Shown here: positions 11,801 through 18,829 of the stretch, piece after piece | Layout of the letters: each line of letters opens with the position of its first letter | How positions within the stretch are numbered: the first letter of the stretch is position 1 | NCBI GenBank assembly: GCA_965229685.1 | Contig: OZ245920.1 | Coordinates: 1,550,001 to 1,614,000, forward strand | Direction of reading: 5' to 3' | From: Pacificispira sp033344895 | GTDB taxonomy: Bacteria; Pseudomonadota; Alphaproteobacteria; UBA8366; Aestuariispiraceae | DNA length: 64,000 bases | Notes under the pieces: model-generated | Databases searched by the model: none | What the model was told of the DNA's origin: nothing | Seen by the model: only the letters and a program-made list of their open reading frames with translations | Translations under genes and position numbers: made by a program

Positions 11801-14800
11801 CGGCGGCGGCTGGTATCGCGTCTCCGCCCGGATGGAGTTCTCGCCGGGAACGTCCTATGTCAATGTGAACGTCCGGAACGGCGGCGCGGATGTCTTCAAC
11901 GGAGATACCGCGACCGGGCTGTACATGTCCGGCCTTCAGATGGAACGCGGCGAGGTCGCGGGCGAATATGTCGCGACCCGGGCCACCGCGTCGCTGGAGC
12001 CCGATGGCGACGATCATCTGGAAGGCGGCGGCGGCAACGACGTCCTGAACGGCGGGGCGGGCAACGATATCCTGATCGGCGGTGGCGCCGAGAACCAGCT
12101 GACCTGGTCGGGGGATTTCGAGAACCGCGTCTACATCAAGGACGGTGTTTCCGTCGAGGCCGCGGATCAGGGGCCGCAAGGCGGTGTCGAGGCCTATCGC
12201 CTGTCGGCGTCCGGCGCGAACGGCTTCCATCGGATGAGCCGCGAGGTGCGCGTCGATGCATCGGGGGTCCACACGGCGTCGATTTTCGTGCGCGCCGATC
12301 AGTTGGATCATCTCAGGTTCGAACTGGCGAGCGGCTGGGACAATGCCAGCTTCAACCACTATGGCACGGCTGTGTTCGATCTGGGGGAAGCCCGGACCGC
12401 AAGCCGCAGCGGCGCGGTCCGCGGGACGGCGGTGGAGGATGTCGGCAATGGCTGGCTGCGCGTTTCGGCGCAGATGGCGTTCGATCCCGGCCTGTCCTAT
12501 TTCAATGTCTATCTGCATGACGGCAGTTACTATGCCTTCGGCGATCGCCCGGGCGACAGCCTGCTGATCGCCGGCGCTCAGCTGGAAATGGGCAGCTCGG
12601 TCGGCGCCTATGTCGGGACGGAAGACAGCCCTGTCCTGACCGGCCAGGAGGACGGCAGCGATCATCTGGTCGGCGGCGACGGCGACGACCGGGTCTATGC
12701 CGGCGCCGGCGCGGATACGATCGTCGGCGGCTCCGGGCGCGGCAACGATGTCTATAGCGGCGGGTCCGGCGAGGATACGATTGTCTATTCCAGCGCGGTC
12801 GCCGGGATCGATGTCGACCTGGATGCGGGATACGGCCGCGGCGCGGATATCGATCGCGACACTCTGTCGGGGATCGAACATGTCGTCGGCGGCGCCGGCA
12901 GCGACCGTCTGAGCGGCACGTCGGATGCGAACCGGATCGAAGGCGGCGCCGGGGACGACCTCATCATCGGCGGCGACGGCGACGACATCCTGTCCGGCGA
13001 CACGACCCAGAACCTGATGACCTGGTCGGAAGATTTCTCCAACGGCGCCTATCGCAAGGACGGCGTCGATCTGGAGACGCAGAACGGTATCGGCCCGGCC
13101 TTCGGGATGACGACGACCCGCGTCGTCAGCAGCGATGCCGGCGTGATACACCGGATGACCCGCGCGGTATCCGTCGCGACGGACGGGCTGCATACCCTTT
13201 CCGCCTATGTTCGGGCCGACGAGCTGTCGCATCTGCGCTTCGAACTTGCCAGCGGCTGGAACAATTCCGCATTTGACCATTACGGCCAGGTCGTGTTCGA
13301 CGCCGGGACCGGACGCGTGCACAGCAGCCAGGGTGCCATCCACGCCGCAAAGGTCACGGATGCGGGGGATGGCTGGTATCGCGTCGAAGCGACCATGCCG
13401 TTCGCCGCCGGCACATCCTATGTGAACACCTACCTGCACGACGGCAACTCGCATGCCTTCAGTGACGACGGGACGTCGGGGCTCTATCTGACCGGCATGC
13501 AGTTCGAATCCGGCCCTGCGGCGTCGTCCTATCACGCGACCCAGAGTGGCAGTAACGCCATCAGTGGCATCGGGGATGACAGGATCCTGGCCGGGGCGGG
13601 CAATGACGCGATCTTCGGCGGCGCGGGTGTCGACACGCTCGACTATCGCGACGACCGGGCGGGCGTGACGATCGATCTGGTGAACGGCACCGCCGCGGGG
13701 GACGATGCCGGATCCGATGTGTTCAGCGGGATCGAGAATGCGGTCGGCGGCACGGGCAATGATGTCATCACCGGGACGGCCGCGATCAACAGGCTGATCG
13801 GCGGTGCAGGCGCGGACCGCATTCTGGCCGGGACCGAAGGCGAGGCGACCAGTGCCGCCCGGCGCGAGAACCTGATGACTTGGTCGGCCGCCTTCTCTGG
13901 CGCGCAGTACATCAAGGACGGAACCCGGGCCACGGCCCTCTCGTCAGACGGTCTCGCGGTCGGGGCGTCCGTATCGCGCCTGACGGCCAGCGCCGGCACC
14001 GGATTCCATCGCATGAACCGGCGGATCACCGTGTCCGAGGCCGGGACCTATACGACATCGCTCTACGCCAAGGCGGAATCCGTATCCGGCCTCCGGTTCG
14101 AGATGGCGAGCGGCTGGAACGGCGGCGGGTTCGACCATTACGGCACGGCGGATTTCGATCTGGCCGGCGGCCGGGTCCTCGGCTCCGCCAGTGCGATCTC
14201 GGATGCCAGTGTCGAGGATGTCGGCAATGGCTGGTATCGCATCACGGCGACGATGGATCATGCCGCCGGCGGCTCGCATCTCAATGTCTACATGATGAAC
14301 CGCGGGACCCATTACTTCACAGGCACCGGGTCGGAGAGCCTGATGATCGCCGGTGCCCAGTTCGAGCGGGGCACGACCGCCGGCACCTATGCCGAGACGA
14401 CCCAGACGGTGATACGGTCCGCGGCGTCGGGGGATGTGCTGATCGGCGACGGTCAGGAGAACCTCGCAAACTGGTCGGACGCATTCGACAACGCGGCGTA
14501 TTTCAAGAGCGGCGCCACGGTCGAGGCCGACGCGGCGGAGGGACCGGCGCCCGGCATGCAGGCCGACCGTATCCTGGAGACCGACACGATCGCGCCGCAT
14601 CGCATCGGCCGTGTCGTGAATGTCGCCGAGGCCGGGATTCATGTGACATCGATCTATGCCAAGGCGGAAGAGGTCGACCATCTCCGCTTCGAACTGGCGA
14701 GCGGCTGGGATGGCGCGGGCTTCGCCCATTACGGGACCGCGGTCTACGATCTGGGGCAGGGCAGTGTGGCAGGCACGACGGCCAGTGTGCTGGGGGCGGA

Positions 14801-15449
14801 TGTCGAGGATGTCGGCGACGGCTGGTATCGGATCTCGGCGAGGATGGAGATGGCCGCCGGTCAAAGCTATGTGAACGTCTACCTGCACAATGGCGGCACG
14901 CATGTCTATGACGGCGATGTGACCAACGGGTTGCTGCTGTCCGGCCTGCAGGTGGAAAGCGGCGGTGTCGCCTCGGATTATACCGGCACGACCGGACGCG
15001 CGGTCTCGGCCACCGGCGGCGACGATGTGCTGATCGCCGGCGCGGGCGACGACACGCTGTCGGGCGGGACCGGAAACGACCGGTACGAGATGGCACGGAA
15101 CGGCGGCGACAACACGATCCTGGACGCCGGCGGCACGGATGACAGCCTCGTGTTCGACGCCAGCGTCGCCCATGATCAGCTCTGGTTCGAGCGCAGCGGC
15201 GACGATCTTCTGGTCTCCATCATCGGCAATCAGGGCAGCGCCACCATCGCCGACTGGTATGCGACGGAAACCGCCCAGGTCGACACTTTCGTCGCCGGCG
15301 ACGGGCGCGAACTGACCGCGTCGAGCGTGCAGCAGCTGGTCCAGGCCATGGCCCAGGAAACCAAACCCGGCGACGGCGACATCACCATGCCCCAAGATAC
15401 CGAAGACAACCTCCAATCCGTCCTCGCTTCGGCCTGGACCACCGCATAA
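2427..15449 (+). CDS. Giant RTX/subtilase exoprotein, main 3' part
   Basis: This frame continues the broken gene; no start codon is needed, and the first GTG at 2487 lies inside the protease domain. It encodes the rest of subtilase A (catalytic Ser codon at 2709, GTSMATPH), RTX repeats (3217-3945) and cadherin-like repeats (about 4440-5010). Unit B follows in the same order: Ig-like (about 5100-5275), propeller-like (5300-6440), RTX (6470-6640), pro-like segment (6820-7050), complete subtilase B (Asp 7221, His 7401, Ser 7893), RTX (8380-9500) and cadherin-like repeats (9700-10540). Next come a Big_9-like domain (10560-10790) and RTX repeats alternating with five roughly 180-residue phage-like modules (11447-15003). 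It ends with a hemolysin-related domain (W-x(n)-F pattern near 15170-15300) and a tail that could carry the C-terminal type I secretion signal. At more than 5,100 residues over both parts, this is probably a calcium-loaded surface or secreted protease/adhesin. The family call is firm; substrate and role are unknown. Confidence 0.88.
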   Translation, partial: AYNSSILAAIQQAQDAGSIFVAAAGNDYRTDNDTVPHYPSTYNLDNIVAVASTDSNDNLSSFSNIGATTVDLGAPGTSILSTYLNDGYASMNGTSMATPHVTGAIALMRAENPYMSYGEIIEALLDSTDSLSSLNGITRTGGRLNLDAALEAVSTGSIPILAARNIYMAGDVGSFRHHIDIANPAGITMSVALAPSIGTIDIVGDQTGYFDYTPGAGQYGERIDLRAENAYGIAATVSFVVNKFNVGSATLQGSSAADLVLGGALSETLIGGDGADILRGGGGDDTLIGGSAVDILDGGDGYDTVSYQDSQTGVTVSLADGGGSVDSFSNVEALSGSDHADRLTGDGNDNRLSGGDGNDTLVGGGGADTLIGGDGTDYASYQSETDNLTIALPHGIANGDAQGDTYEGIEGLIGGQGNDRILTSSATLSLFGQSGDDVLIGQSGSTVANSGNDFLSGDAGNDTLIGLDGNDTIYGGDGDDLIFAGAGSDRVYGGAGSDTLHLGYLSQSVDVDMDNGVVSGAEIGTITFTGIETIIYEDASGGTISAGAGAEVFVDTYGAVVDYSASDEGITIDLRTGAGAGGLAEGDLLYGDLTIRGTSHADSLHVSIGDQTFHGGDGIDTAHFTSNFADYAISVVDGTVTVTDSVAGRDGTTALTGTEYLAFADGTVTASGEPELHVTPQSIDENNPQVQAAADVSVLDLSGETYTYSLMSDHDGLFSIDATSGAVTTNRAVDFEEQASYTLTAVAVSSTGATLTQDFTVAVDDLNDAPVFNPATLSVSEDVSVGSVVGTLSGTDQDFGDVLSFSLVNDADGRFSIDASTGVVSVARTLDFETAESHEIVALVTDSASASDTTTLTVQVQDVFEFPDLVARTVRLAQDSVANWSLETTVSDFERSTFSVAGAPSHGTVTVDADGQVQYQPDTGYFGSDSFSIRLTDDSGAHVDRTVSLEVVGPQATLESSGEAFDSTGRYSQAESKASAKFGDGNIGTFWVEAPTKSIHFRAHQPDGTLVGDEVVLFESPEFKSGIDAVQLAGGNAVVAWRGNPFYIQDYNATAVIVGSDGQPIGEPIVMWEGNTPSYFDLEAHPDGGFVFLRHSKAGSPEVHELHVQRFSSDGATIGEPVELLSATPGHIVGYPQVLALSDGGYALTWSEDHSLGTPAEDDTTVKVQLFDADGTARADAVVLDTFSVTTPAKLTELSNGNVSLAWQPRHSAFPRPNQTIETAVVSADGALLGDVTTVATQQGESLYLNEAQITHLPNNSYVVGWTERLPSGGAYREQVLVQVMSENGDLLGEPEIVHQSANMGLRDLTLVFDEASEQFLVSWRDGPSFDIFVTQLSYREVIDVAGTAGDDTLFAWTEGGTVEGLAGDDVLVGAQGDDTLDGGVGADILNGGAGDDILLADTLDAELSGGAGFDIVRLDVETGSVAIGSDQVGAASLSGVERVEISYVAEDADSLSEASDDGNDEGVDLLVDLSRGYARGALLKAQEDLGAEIVYGADGTIQFWNIEGDAAAGVDLFEELGLTGIAELNGQLSVDFQFESDVLPANALSQEVSGSDFEARAIPNDPNVGSLYGLQRIGAYDAWDKQTGSADVTVAVIDSGIDLDHADLQGNLWVNEGEIWGDGIDNDGNGYIDDYNGYDFVNNRGIGPGYSRDDDNGHGTHVAGTIAAQGNNGIGISGVAWNASLMAVKVLDGGGSGSIADIVEGIRYATMMGARVSNNSYGGRGYSHYYTSISTAISEARDAGSIFVASAGNNGSSNENSYASYPASFTHANIVSVASTTSTDSLSYFSNYGATSVDLGAPGHSIYSTYRGGGYRTLSGTSMAAPHVTGSIALLLSENPELTYSEAIDAILDNVDRVSSLSGRSVTGGRLNVAAAIDSLGDTSAPELSVRNLILSSDVEAVSIGFVVSDNYGEEITVTTDGVDYGSISFNVNTQTLTYQAGTGAYIDDFTVTARDLSDNAATQNMRVTRVTDDGGAILTGDASDEAIFGGDSADTISGGAGNDYLVGGAGDDLLMGGDGADTIYGGDGIDTVSFADATTGIVASLASNSGGNDILFDVEALVGSDFADTLSGSSGDDTLTGGAGDDVLDGGSGADVLIGGAGDDVLDGGVGDDTLIGGEGADLATYTWDQSGVTISLADGTQTGAAAVDTLIDIEGVIAGGGDDLLIGDAGGNEFQGGDGNDTILGGAGIDTLFGMNGDDTLAGGAGADSLYGGDGDDVIYAGAGDYVNGGAGSDTLDLGYISGDATVDFDSGTVFFGDSGTITFLNIEKVAYSIAENGTVTATADADFFASTNGNMVDYSGSDGAVSLDLEIGIASGGYAEGDLVQGMTHVRGSDFDDAFRGSAGNDTIIGGAGSDTLTLRGAYSDYLLSSDVGTLVLADQVSGRDGTDRISGVESIVFSDRTITAGSGIVLLPTHGSAEENAGAGLSVAHVGLLSLGGESFSLSLADDFDGLFSIDPSSGVITTTGDLDHEAVAAYTLTVVATGDLGGSEETSVTVTVDDVNEAPVDLGVSSFTVSEDAAPGDGFATLSVNDPDAGDSHSFALTQDAEGRFSIDAETGVIRVAGALDYEGAPSHVISVRGTDAGGLSNDWDVTIAVSDANDAPDVPSIALVDSIGEHATIGAVVGTATAHDQDAGDSLRFALVDDHGGAFAIDAESGVITLAGGLDYETDAAPVLEVRATDSGGLSTTGSATLTVTDENDAPVSGADRFDTAEETAITLDVMQLVSNDADPDGDVFSFGGVENAIGGTVMQDGTEIVFTPDEEFVGTGTFDYIVTDIHGAASTITVSLDVAAQTIVAEGGDGSDTLRGGSAHDTLSGGDGSDTLMGRKGNDVLMGGAGDDLYVYRIGDGADILDETVADGQDGGRDTLRFGAGITAERVEAQIEGRDLVLRFVSDDDGSEAGVQAAGDVLRLRNWLDSAARIEGFTFEDQPGRTLSASEMLSRFGGSGDEDFTWTEAAVSLFGRGGADRLVTGDNDDTLSGGTGNDILIAGGGHDRLDGGGPTNLLSWSENFAQDVYYKDDLSPSAGDVDSPVDGARVTRLSPGDGTRMHRLIRTVEVVEAGVHTVSVYAMADELDGLRLEFASGWDGANFAHYGTAAFNIEDGSVVGTNRDVSGAQVDDVGGGWYRVSARMEFSPGTSYVNVNVRNGGADVFNGDTATGLYMSGLQMERGEVAGEYVATRATASLEPDGDDHLEGGGGNDVLNGGAGNDILIGGGAENQLTWSGDFENRVYIKDGVSVEAADQGPQGGVEAYRLSASGANGFHRMSREVRVDASGVHTASIFVRADQLDHLRFELASGWDNASFNHYGTAVFDLGEARTASRSGAVRGTAVEDVGNGWLRVSAQMAFDPGLSYFNVYLHDGSYYAFGDRPGDSLLIAGAQLEMGSSVGAYVGTEDSPVLTGQEDGSDHLVGGDGDDRVYAGAGADTIVGGSGRGNDVYSGGSGEDTIVYSSAVAGIDVDLDAGYGRGADIDRDTLSGIEHVVGGAGSDRLSGTSDANRIEGGAGDDLIIGGDGDDILSGDTTQNLMTWSEDFSNGAYRKDGVDLETQNGIGPAFGMTTTRVVSSDAGVIHRMTRAVSVATDGLHTLSAYVRADELSHLRFELASGWNNSAFDHYGQVVFDAGTGRVHSSQGAIHAAKVTDAGDGWYRVEATMPFAAGTSYVNTYLHDGNSHAFSDDGTSGLYLTGMQFESGPAASSYHATQSGSNAISGIGDDRILAGAGNDAIFGGAGVDTLDYRDDRAGVTIDLVNGTAAGDDAGSDVFSGIENAVGGTGNDVITGTAAINRLIGGAGADRILAGTEGEATSAARRENLMTWSAAFSGAQYIKDGTRATALSSDGLAVGASVSRLTASAGTGFHRMNRRITVSEAGTYTTSLYAKAESVSGLRFEMASGWNGGGFDHYGTADFDLAGGRVLGSASAISDASVEDVGNGWYRITATMDHAAGGSHLNVYMMNRGTHYFTGTGSESLMIAGAQFERGTTAGTYAETTQTVIRSAASGDVLIGDGQENLANWSDAFDNAAYFKSGATVEADAAEGPAPGMQADRILETDTIAPHRIGRVVNVAEAGIHVTSIYAKAEEVDHLRFELASGWDGAGFAHYGTAVYDLGQGSVAGTTASVLGADVEDVGDGWYRISARMEMAAGQSYVNVYLHNGGTHVYDGDVTNGLLLSGLQVESGGVASDYTGTTGRAVSATGGDDVLIAGAGDDTLSGGTGNDRYEMARNGGDNTILDAGGTDDSLVFDASVAHDQLWFERSGDDLLVSIIGNQGSATIADWYATETAQVDTFVAGDGRELTASSVQQLVQAMAQETKPGDGDITMPQDTEDNLQSVLASAWTTA
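3217..3945 (+). repeat. RTX calcium-binding nonapeptide blocks, unit A
   Basis: Many GGxGxDxLx-type nonapeptides (for example GGDGNDTLVGG and GGDGDDLIFAG) lie in several runs within 3217-3945. They are interrupted by the 'GVTVSLADG' type spacer usual in hemolysin-type repeat proteins. These sequences fold into calcium-stabilised parallel beta-rolls in this family. Confidence 0.9.
7132..8065 (+). other. Subtilisin-type (S8) catalytic domain B
   Basis: This second protease domain of the same protein lies in one uninterrupted frame. Asp (codon 7221, VIDSGID), His (codon 7401, HGTHVAGT) and Ser (codon 7893, GTSMAAPH) are all present. It closely resembles domain A, including a shared insertion containing GDGIDNDGNGYIDDY between the Asp and His motifs. 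That Asp/Asn-rich insertion looks like a calcium-binding loop (inference). Confidence 0.9.
8380..9150 (+). repeat. RTX calcium-binding nonapeptide blocks, unit B
   Basis: Runs of GGAGNDYLV, GGAGDDVLD and GGDGDDVIY type nonapeptides match the position of the unit A block relative to the protease. A shorter set lies at 9465-9500. They are split by spacers of the 'GVTISLADG' type, as in unit A. Confidence 0.9.
11447..15003 (+). repeat. Five phage-structural-protein-like modules alternating with RTX repeats
   Basis: Five copies of a roughly 180-residue module begin near 11447, 12093, 13011, 13869 and 14461. Each opens with an N-L-x-x-W-S-x-x-F motif, has a central 'FELASGWD' plus 'HYGTA' signature, then 'VEDVGNGWYR', and ends with a 'SGLQ.E.G....Y..T' motif. 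The same overall pattern is common in phage tail and head-fibre proteins, where it is thought to be a carbohydrate-binding-like beta-sandwich (family knowledge). Here the copies are separated by RTX nonapeptides near 12005-12095, 12655-13005 and 13565-13830. Modules 4 and 5 are joined by only a short linker. Confidence 0.8.
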
Positions 15450-15673
15450 CCAAACCCCAAACCAATCCGACGCAACGTCACGGTTTCTTCATCGACAGGT
15501 CCAATTCCCGTCACCGGATTCCGGCACATACCGACCCGGTAACCGGGAAGCATGGGACGCCGCCCGGGATCCTCACCGGCCCCGTCGAACAGATCGTTGG
15601 CGGGGCCGGACCATTTCCCGATACCCTTTCGGTCCATGGCACATCGTCCTAAGCTGTTCCAAAGGGGGATAGG

Positions 15674-16519
15674 ATGAGCCAGGCGCCGACGCATTGGACG
15701 GAATTCGACAAGCTCTACAACCTGCCGGACCCGCGTCCCTATTTCCGGGGCGTGGCGACCGGCGACTACAGGATGCCCGGCGTCATGGCAGCAGCGCTGC
15801 GTCGCCTCATCCCGGCCCTGCGGGCAAGCAACGACCGTCCGGCCCGGCTCGTTGACTTCGCGTCCGGGTACGGGGCGGTCGGGATGTGCCTGCGGACCGG
15901 GCGCGAGATGGCGGATCTCTACGCCTATTTTGCCAAGGATGCCGCACCGGAAGGGGATGCGGCACATTTCGCCGGGTGGCGACGGGACTTTTCCATCGAA
16001 CCGCACCGGATCGATGCAATCGACATTGCCGACCGGGCTCTGGACTATGCCCGCGCCTGCGGCGTGATCGACCAGGGACATACCGACAATCTCATGGAGC
16101 ACCCGCCGGGCGAAGCACTGAAGGCTGTCTTGTCGAAGGCCGACCTTGTCTATGAATGCGGCGCGATCGGCGATCATGTCGCCGCGGCTATGACGGCCCT
16201 GATCGAAGCGGCCAGTCCGAACCGTCCCGTCCTGGTGTTGAGCCCACGGCCTCGGGTCAATCTCGGGCCGCTTCGCAAGGCGTTGGATGCGCGCCAGTAC
16301 GAATTGCGGACGGCAGTGCCGGGCATACGATATCGCCGTGCCTTCTCGCCCGAGGAAATGCGGGAGGAACTGGCGGCCGGACTTCAGAACGGCATCGCGG
16401 CGGAAGAGTGCACGGTCGATGACTATTTTCGTGTCGATCTGCGGCTGGCTGTTCCTGCCGAACGCGACGCGGAACCGCTTTTGCAGTCACTGACGGGGAT
16501 GATGGAGGACGATCGCTAG
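15674..16519 (+). CDS. SAM-dependent methyltransferase-like protein
   Basis: This 281-residue soluble protein has a Rossmann-type glycine motif (DFASGYGAVG, about residues 57-66) and a following acidic strand (DAIDIADRALDYAR, about 115-130). Both fit a class I S-adenosylmethionine-dependent methyltransferase fold. The substrate is unknown and no specific family was recognised. The ATG is preceded by a purine-rich GGGGGATAGG. Its stop codon overlaps the stop of the convergent gamma-glutamyltransferase gene (shared CTAG at 16516-16519), so the two messages must overlap at their ends. Confidence 0.6.
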   Translation: MSQAPTHWTEFDKLYNLPDPRPYFRGVATGDYRMPGVMAAALRRLIPALRASNDRPARLVDFASGYGAVGMCLRTGREMADLYAYFAKDAAPEGDAAHFAGWRRDFSIEPHRIDAIDIADRALDYARACGVIDQGHTDNLMEHPPGEALKAVLSKADLVYECGAIGDHVAAAMTALIEAASPNRPVLVLSPRPRVNLGPLRKALDARQYELRTAVPGIRYRRAFSPEEMREELAAGLQNGIAAEECTVDDYFRVDLRLAVPAERDAEPLLQSLTGMMEDDR

Positions 16520-18450
16520 GACCCGTCCAGCAGGGACTGGAAGACGGCGTCCAGATCCCGGTTCAGATTGCGCTCCCCGACCGCCATGCCCTCGCGTCTG
16601 GGGTCCGCCCCGCCGACCAGAACGCCGCCGGAGAATTCTACGCCGTGCAGGCCGCTGGCCATGGACCGGCGGGCAACGTCATAGCCGCGCAGTTCCAGAA
16701 CATGCGCAGCACTGTCCAGGACGCTGCTGTCCTCCAGTTCCATGGCGCCGTTGCGGTTCAGGAAGTGGGGCTGTTCGATCGCCTCCTGGATGGACAACTC
16801 CCAATCCAGGACACCGACCAGCGTCTTTGCCACATAACCGATGATCCGGCTCCCCCCCGGCGATCCCAAGGCCAGCCTCGGTTCTCCGCCCGGTCCGAAG
16901 ACCAGGGTCGGGGCCATGGAACTGCGCGGGCGCTTTCCGGGTTCGAAACGGTTGGCAACCGGCACGCCGTCATTTTCCGCACGCCAGGCAAAGTCCGTCA
17001 GCTGATTGTTCAGCAGGAACCCACCGACCATCACACGGGATCCGAAGCCGTTTTCAATGGAACTGGTCATCGAGGCGACCGACCCGTTTCGATCGACGGC
17101 GACGAGGTGGGTCGTCGAGGGAAGCTCGGGACTGCGATCGGACGACAGGGTATCCAGCATCGCGCGGTCCCCGACGGGATCGCCGGGTTCCCGGTCGACC
17201 TTGCCGTCGCTGCCGAGGTCCATGGATGCGGCCCGCTGTGACAGATAGGGCACCGCAAGCATCTCGGTAAGCGGCACGTCGACAAAATCGGTGTCGGCCA
17301 GGTACCGGTTTCTGTCCGCAAAGGCCAGACGCATCGCCTCCGCAAAAATCTGGATACCGTCCGCCGAACCGGGGGGCTCCCGCCGGATGTCCTGCGGCGC
17401 ATATTCCAGCATTCCCAGGATCTGCAGGACGGTTGACCCTCCTGAAGAGGGCGGTGCCATGCCGCATACCCGATAGATGCGGTAATGCAGACAAAGGTTG
17501 TCCCGTCGCACGGCCTTGTAAGCGGCCAGATCATCCAGGCTCAGCGCGCCCGGGTTTCGATCGGCGTTGCGAACGGCATAGACCATAGCCTGCGCGATCG
17601 GGCCCTGATAGAAGGCGTCGGCCCCATCCTCCGCAATGGTTCGAAACGAGGCCGCCAGTGCAGGGTTGCGAAGACGGGTTCCGATCGGCAGGGGCTGCCC
17701 GGATTCCGGATCGAAGAAATAGGATGCTGCAGGCTCCATCGCGTCCAGCAGGGCGGTTTCGCCGATCAGGGTGTGCATGCGCGGGCTGACCGGGAATCCG
17801 TCCTCTGCCAGTTCGATGGCGGGCTGGAACAGATCGGCCCAGGGCAGGGCGCCGTGGTCGCGATGGACCATCTCAAGCATGCGCAGCAGCCCGGGCACAC
17901 CGACCGAGGCGCCGCCTGTCAGGGCCTCCGTGAATGACTTGAAACTGCCGTCCCTGTTGCGGAGATAGTCGTCACTGCCTTCCATGGGGGCAGTTTCGCG
18001 CCCGTCATAGGAATAGAGGTCATCGCGTTCCGCGTCCCAATACAGGAGGAACCCGCCGCCGCCGATGCCCGAACTTTGCGGCTCGACGAGGTTGAGCACC
18101 ATCTGCGCGGCGATGATGGCATCGGCCGCCGTTCCGCCATCGGCCATGACCGCCGCACCAATCTGGGCCGCAACCGGATGGGCCGCGACCATCATGTAGT
18201 CGTGGGCGTAGACGGCATTCTTGGAGAAAACGCCGGTTGCTGCCTCCGGCGCAATGCCCTCGGCGGAGGCCGGCGGGCGGCCCTGGGGCGCAGGGGATTT
18301 TGCGACAATCGCCGGCCGGTCATCCGTCGTGCCGGGATCGCCGAACAGCAGCGCCAGAACACCGCCGCCCAACATCACGACACCGCCGATTGCAGTTACG
18401 CCGACGGCGGCACGAAACAGGGCAGCAATGCGTCCGGTTCTATTCGTCAT
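16516..18450 (-). CDS. ggt: Gamma-glutamyltransferase (glutathione hydrolase)
   Basis: This 644-residue periplasmic enzyme cleaves or transfers the gamma-glutamyl group of glutathione and related peptides. An N-terminal hydrophobic helix (about residues 8-35) serves as signal or anchor. The autocleavage site is visible as STTH, with the expected nucleophile Thr446 (codon 17113-17115) starting the small subunit, followed by a conserved G-x-L-L-N-N-Q block. The ATG at 18450 overlaps the end of the upstream small gene, suggesting translational coupling. A GTG at 18474 in the same frame is possible but has no better ribosome site. The length fits the family. Confidence 0.9.
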   Translation of the reverse strand: MTNRTGRIAALFRAAVGVTAIGGVVMLGGGVLALLFGDPGTTDDRPAIVAKSPAPQGRPPASAEGIAPEAATGVFSKNAVYAHDYMMVAAHPVAAQIGAAVMADGGTAADAIIAAQMVLNLVEPQSSGIGGGGFLLYWDAERDDLYSYDGRETAPMEGSDDYLRNRDGSFKSFTEALTGGASVGVPGLLRMLEMVHRDHGALPWADLFQPAIELAEDGFPVSPRMHTLIGETALLDAMEPAASYFFDPESGQPLPIGTRLRNPALAASFRTIAEDGADAFYQGPIAQAMVYAVRNADRNPGALSLDDLAAYKAVRRDNLCLHYRIYRVCGMAPPSSGGSTVLQILGMLEYAPQDIRREPPGSADGIQIFAEAMRLAFADRNRYLADTDFVDVPLTEMLAVPYLSQRAASMDLGSDGKVDREPGDPVGDRAMLDTLSSDRSPELPSTTHLVAVDRNGSVASMTSSIENGFGSRVMVGGFLLNNQLTDFAWRAENDGVPVANRFEPGKRPRSSMAPTLVFGPGGEPRLALGSPGGSRIIGYVAKTLVGVLDWELSIQEAIEQPHFLNRNGAMELEDSSVLDSAAHVLELRGYDVARRSMASGLHGVEFSGGVLVGGADPRREGMAVGERNLNRDLDAVFQSLLDGS

Positions 18451-18736
18451 TCGGGTCAGGCGTTGCCAGATCACGCCCGCTGTCGGTCAGCTTGCAGACC
18501 AGCCAGTCGGGCTTCAGGGGATTGTTGAACCAGGGCTCGGCCCAGCCCTGTTCGATGCAACTGCGAACGGTCCTGTCGCTGATGCGCTGCCCTTCGTCAT
18601 CGAACAGGGGCAGCTTGCCCCCGGGCTGTCGCAATCCGCGCCGCAGATAGGCCATCTGCACCTTGGTTGGCCTTGCCCCCCCGCGCATTGCGGTCGGCTT
18701 TACGTCCTTCAGCGAAATGACCCTCGTTTGCGTCAT
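18440..18736 (-). CDS. Small winged-helix-like hypothetical protein
   Basis: This 98-residue protein contains a stretch (KVQMAYLRRGLRQPGG... and SDRTVRSCIEQGW) that looks like a short winged-helix fold as in MarR-like proteins, but no named family was recognised. The ATG at 18736 with an upstream AGGAACC is preferred over an extension to 18808. The gene overlaps the start of ggt by 11 bases, so the two are probably co-transcribed. A regulatory role is inference only. Confidence 0.6.
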   Translation of the reverse strand: MTQTRVISLKDVKPTAMRGGARPTKVQMAYLRRGLRQPGGKLPLFDDEGQRISDRTVRSCIEQGWAEPWFNNPLKPDWLVCKLTDSGRDLATPDPNDE

Positions 18737-18829
18737 GGTTCCTGCCGTAGCTCCCCTCGACCAGTATGGTAAGGGAAGCCGCAGGAATTGGGCAAGTGGC
18801 CAGGGCAACTGGGTCCTGGATTGCGCCGG

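Noticed and set aside
11457..13535. Minus-strand open frame (692 codons) in the phage-like module region
   Set aside because: It is antisense to five well-conserved modules with recognisable signatures. The frame is open only because of codon bias.
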